Of a stretch of DNA of 64,000 nucleotides, positions 61,334 to 64,000 are shown piece after piece. The stretch is from assembly GCF_028767025.1 (NCBI RefSeq), contig NZ_JAJQXX010000013.1, positions 35,132 to 99,131 of the forward strand, given 5' to 3'. The position numbers and the translations under genes are program-made. The notes under the pieces are model-generated. The model was given only the letters and a program-made list of their open reading frames with translations. It was not told where the DNA came from and searched no databases. Source of the DNA: Blautia sp. XA-2221. GTDB taxonomy: Bacteria; Bacillota; Clostridia; Lachnospirales; Lachnospiraceae. How positions within the stretch are numbered: position 1 is the stretch's first letter; every line of letters starts with the position of its first letter.

Positions 61334-62672
61334 AGAAGTAACCGAAGAGACACAGGTGGAAAAGAATTTATCCAAAATGGAACTGCCAATCTGGTTCGAT
61401 GGCAAGCATATCAATGAAATCCTTCTGTATCAGACAATTCTACAGCAACATGAAATTAAGTGTATCAATGGAATCTTGTATGATATAGACCGTTCAATTC
61501 CAAATGATGAAATGGAGAAAGAGATTCTGGATATTATTGAACATTATTGGACCAGCGGGATTTCATCTAAAGTAACGGCTATTTTAAATGGATTTAAGAT
61601 GTACACCCGTTCAGATCCGCTTCCCATAAAAGAAGATCGGGTTCATTTTAGGAATGGAACCTATTTTGTAAATCAGAAGTTCATCAATCGGAAAGAATGG
61701 ACGCAAAACCGATTGACGGTTAATTATAACAAGGATGCATCTAAACCAAAAAAATGGCTAGCATTCCTGGATGGATTGCTCGAAGAGGATGATATTGTCT
61801 GCCTGCAGGAGTTTATGGGATATTGTCTCATTCCCAGCAATAGAGGTCAGAAGATGCTGCTGATTATCGGAAAAGGTGGTGAAGGTAAAAGCCGTATTGG
61901 CAGAATTTTAAAAAGAATATTTGGTCATAACATGAATTCAGGAAGTCTTCAGAAACTGGAAACCGACAAGTTTGCCAGAGCCGATCAGGAAGGCAAGCTG
62001 TTGTATTTGGATGATGATATGAAAACAGAAGCATTACCATCAACTAATGTGATTAAAGCAATTGTTACAGCTGAGGATGAAATGGACTTAGAGAAAAAAA
62101 ACCAACAAAGCTATCAGGGACTGCTTGTTTGCAGAATACTGGCATTTGGAAATGGTACATTGAAGTCGCTTTTTGACAGGAGTAAAGGTTTTTACAGACG
62201 TCAGATTATTCTGGAAACAAAAGATGTACCGCCAGATAGAATCAATGATCCCTATTTGGCAGATAAGATGATGGAGGAAGTGGAAGGCATAGTTTTATGG
62301 TGTATTGAGGGATTAGAGAGACTGATTCGTAATGATTATCAGTTTACTATCAGTAATAAATCCCAATTATTGATGGATGAAATGCAGGAGGATGATGACA
62401 ATATCCTATCGTTCCTGGAATCAACCGGATATATCAGACTGGAAAAAGGCACTCATGCTACGTCAAAAGATTTATATATTGCTTATTGCAGATGGTGCAA
62501 TGATAACTTGGATGTACCCGTAAGCGAAAGATCCTTTGCAAGGAGATTTAAGGAACGGTCATCTGATTATGGAATGACTTATGACAAGAATATCTCGGTA
62601 GGAAATGGTCGTTTTTGCCGAGGATTTCGTGGGATCCATGTCAAGGTGAGGACGAAAGATGTCAATTATTGA
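61263..62672 (+). CDS. D5/P4-type phage or plasmid helicase
   Basis: A 469-residue protein starting with TTG at 61263, 9 bases after AGGAGGTG. It has a D5_N-like region (about 65-190) and a superfamily 3 helicase core: Walker A LLIIGKGGEGKSRIGRIL (about 199-216), Walker B LLYLDDD (about 241-247) and ILAFGNGTL sensor. A winged-helix C-terminus (DLYIAYCRWCNDNL, RSFARRFKER) follows. It is the replication helicase of the mobilizable element. Confidence 0.88.
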   Translation: MSNELRKNLPDDLVARLEALQKVEEVTEETQVEKNLSKMELPIWFDGKHINEILLYQTILQQHEIKCINGILYDIDRSIPNDEMEKEILDIIEHYWTSGISSKVTAILNGFKMYTRSDPLPIKEDRVHFRNGTYFVNQKFINRKEWTQNRLTVNYNKDASKPKKWLAFLDGLLEEDDIVCLQEFMGYCLIPSNRGQKMLLIIGKGGEGKSRIGRILKRIFGHNMNSGSLQKLETDKFARADQEGKLLYLDDDMKTEALPSTNVIKAIVTAEDEMDLEKKNQQSYQGLLVCRILAFGNGTLKSLFDRSKGFYRRQIILETKDVPPDRINDPYLADKMMEEVEGIVLWCIEGLERLIRNDYQFTISNKSQLLMDEMQEDDDNILSFLESTGYIRLEKGTHATSKDLYIAYCRWCNDNLDVPVSERSFARRFKERSSDYGMTYDKNISVGNGRFCRGFRGIHVKVRTKDVNY

Positions 62673-62689
62673 TCTGGCTGGAAAAGGCA

Positions 62690-62879
62690 TTAGGCACTAG
62701 AAAAGCCTAAAATATATTCTGCTTAAATATATGGGTTTTATAAGTATATGTTTTTTTCTTATTAATTTTAAAAATGAAGTGCCTAAGTGCCTAAAGTATG
62801 ATAAACACTGGAGAAACAGGTATTTTTAAGTGCCTATTTAATGCCTATAAAGGGCCTGAGAATAACCTTTAAGTGCCTA
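62690..62879. repeat. AAGTGCCTA repeats (putative replication origin of the mobilizable element)
   Basis: AAGTGCCTA occurs at 62777-62785, 62785-62793, 62828-62836 and 62871-62879, with an AATGCCTA variant at 62840-62847 and an inverted copy TTAGGCACT at about 62690. They lie in an AT-rich non-coding stretch directly after the helicase gene, a typical site for helicase/primase binding. Confidence 0.65.
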
Positions 62880-63106
62880 CTCCTTGTCGGGCTTCTCAGT
62901 ATAACAAGATATAAGCATATAAAAAATGCCTTCTATGGTAAAAAAGTGCTGTGATCACAAGGATTTTTGTAAGCATAAAAGAGAAGCCTATATATAGGTA
63001 GCCTATGAAACTGCAAGTGCTTATTTTGAGCCGAGTTTAAATAATAATGTCCTGACAGAGACAAATGGAATGGCTCTTCGCCGGGATCCAAAAGGAAAGG
63101 AAAAAA
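62880..63106 (+). other. Non-coding stretch before TnpW
   Basis: I see no gene here. AT-rich at first; TATATATAGGTAGCCTAT near 62989-63006 and a GGAAAGGAAAAAA ribosome site before the TnpW start are the only features. Confidence 0.5.
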
Positions 63107-63280
63107 ATGATTATGGAAAAAATGATGAATACAAAAACAGAGAAAAACATATTTACAAAGAAAATAGGACAGACGGTCTATGTTGTTCGTTATCATTTCA
63201 ATGAAGATGCAACGGAAACAATGCAGGAGAAAATTAACCGGATGCTAGTTACAGAAGCAAGCCGAATGGCAGTGTATTAA
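63107..63280 (+). CDS. TnpW-like small transposon protein
   Basis: A 57-residue protein with KNIFTKKIGQTVYVVRYHFNEDATETMQEKINRML, a pattern I associate with the TnpW family of Tn4451-like elements. Start at 63107 follows GGAAAGGA. Function unknown, though it could regulate excision. Its presence supports the Tn4451-type identity of the surrounding element. Confidence 0.7.
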   Translation: MIMEKMMNTKTEKNIFTKKIGQTVYVVRYHFNEDATETMQEKINRMLVTEASRMAVY

Positions 63281-63335
63281 AATTAGGGGGATGTAATTAA
63301 AGAAAAAATATGATATCATGCGAGTAACAAATTAG

Positions 63336-63518
63336 AATACGGACGGTATCAAAGAACTTATCCCGGAACTGAAACGGATAGGGAACAACCTCAACCAAAT
63401 AGCAAAGAGGTGTAATGAGGGGGGAATGTTGCCGAGTGAAGCGGAAGTGCGGAAGCATGGAGAGGAGCTGAACAAAGTATGGCAGTCATTAAGGCGGTAT
63501 CTTCAAAGGCGGGCATAG
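63336..63518 (+). pseudogene. MobC relaxosome protein, 5'-truncated
   Basis: The frame opens after TAG at 63333 and reads GIKELIPELKRIGNNLNQIA, then KRCNEGGMLPSEAEVRKHGE, the conserved C-terminal half of MobC (bacterial mobilization) proteins that assist relaxase at oriT. The N-terminal DNA-binding half is missing. Base composition changes to higher GC at about 63340, so a junction between two elements lies here. Its end overlaps the relaxase start. Confidence 0.75.
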
Positions 63519-63865
63519 GGCACGCAATAGATTATGTGACGAAAAAAGAAAAGACAGAGGAGAAGCTTGTCAGCGGTCTGCATTGTGAGCCGGAGACGGT
63601 CAAGGAGGAAATGCAAGCCACAAAGGAGCTGTGGGGCAAGACGGACGGAAGAACCTATAAGCATTATGTGCAATCCTACCATGAGGACGAGGAAATAACC
63701 CCGGAGCAGGCTCACAAGAACGCTGTCGAGCTGGCAGAGCATACAAAGGCATGGAAAGGGCATGAAGTTCTGATAGCCACGCATATAGACAAGGGGCATA
63801 TACACACGCACTTTATTGTCAATTCCGTAAATTATGAGAACGGTCATAAGCTCCAATGGATGTAG
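63479..63865 (+). pseudogene. MOBP-type relaxase, N-terminal fragment
   Basis: The first 128 residues of a relaxase/mobilization nuclease: MAVIKAVSSKAGIGHAIDYV, KTDGRTYKHYVQSYHEDEEITPEQAHKNAVELAEH and the histidine triad HIDKGHIHTHFIVNSVN. It stops at TAG after GHKLQWM, whereas family members continue for several hundred residues (usually KLQWSK...). The catalytic Tyr region and histidines are present but the protein is too short to be functional. GC-rich codon use differs from neighbours. Confidence 0.8.
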
Positions 63866-63916
63866 GACGGATTTTGCGGACATTCAAAATAAAAAAGAAT
63901 GTGGAGGTAACAGACA

Positions 63917-64000
63917 ATGGCAAAATCATTATTTGAGGAACTGGGCGGCAAATACGAAAGGCAAGGGGATTATTTGATACCGTGCTTAACTGTACCCGCC
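63917..64000 (+). CDS. TnpV-like transposon protein, 5' part (window edge)
   Basis: Twenty-eight codons to the right edge: AKSLFEELGGKYERQGDY then LIPCLTVPA, matching the start of TnpV proteins of Tn4451-type elements. GGAGGTAACAGACA precedes the ATG. It probably belongs to the same third element that supplied the MobC/relaxase fragments. Confidence 0.7.
   Translation, partial: MAKSLFEELGGKYERQGDYLIPCLTVPA

Overview
The window looks like a chromosome segment of a low-to-mid GC Firmicute, most likely a Lachnospiraceae relative (Blautia/Mediterraneibacter-like). This is inference from strong AGGAGG-type ribosome sites, sigma-A promoters with 17-bp spacers, T-box and glycine riboswitch leaders, Firmicutes two-component/ABC modules and Tn4451/Tn916-type mobile genes. 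No 16S or other phylogenetic marker search could be run.

Bases 1-42000 are ordinary chromosome. In order: the end of an lrgB-like gene, tmRNA (minus strand), a lantibiotic-immunity-type ABC transporter (minus) facing its likely two-component system (plus), an ABC exporter, a second OmpR/HAMP-kinase pair, ung, a MOP flippase, ogt, degV, argS, a YtrA-type GntR/ABC/permease operon with a recognisable operator, an RsuA-type pseudouridine synthase, rpsB-tsf, a lysozyme-like wall hydrolase, an SH3/3D-domain secreted protein, TetR/DegV, metY, a two-component system plus LolD/FtsX-type ABC transporter, a T-box leader with a BASS-family transporter, a c-di-AMP receptor (DarA), dapA, a tandem glycine riboswitch with an AGCS symporter, an AlkD-like protein behind an unusual tandem-repeat leader, a SpoU methyltransferase, purC, an EFR1-type ferredoxin and a TraX-like protein.

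Bases 42100-48460 form an accessory island bounded by broken genes: an lgt 3' fragment and another decayed gene on the left, a decayed Tn916-type integrase on the right. Inside are two adjacent WYL-domain proteins, an RtcB RNA ligase and an RlaP-type nucleotidyltransferase, which together look like an RNA-repair locus. Between the WYL genes and rtcB lies a 91-nt sequence that folds like a tRNA. It has a 7-bp acceptor stem followed by G-CCA, and a 9-bp arm whose 7-nt loop and flanking pairs equal the tRNA-Phe(GAA) anticodon stem-loop, but no canonical T loop. My leading hypothesis is a tRNA mimic acting as bait, sensor or substrate for the repair locus.

Bases 48720-56382 are the replication/partition and early transfer block of an integrative conjugative element (ParA, ParB with an in-frame TAG, SSB, two RepA_N-type proteins, one containing five 23-bp iterons, a DnaC-like loader, PcfB and a VirD4/PcfC coupling protein). 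The coupling protein is cut after about residue 360. Bases 56383-63335 appear to be a second, Tn4451-like mobilizable element inserted there: large serine recombinase, oriT-like hairpin, MOBV relaxase, CHC2 primase, D5-type helicase, AAGTGCCTA repeats and TnpW. The last 660 bases hold fragments of a third element (MobC and relaxase fragments, start of TnpV), so the right end is a nest of mobile elements.
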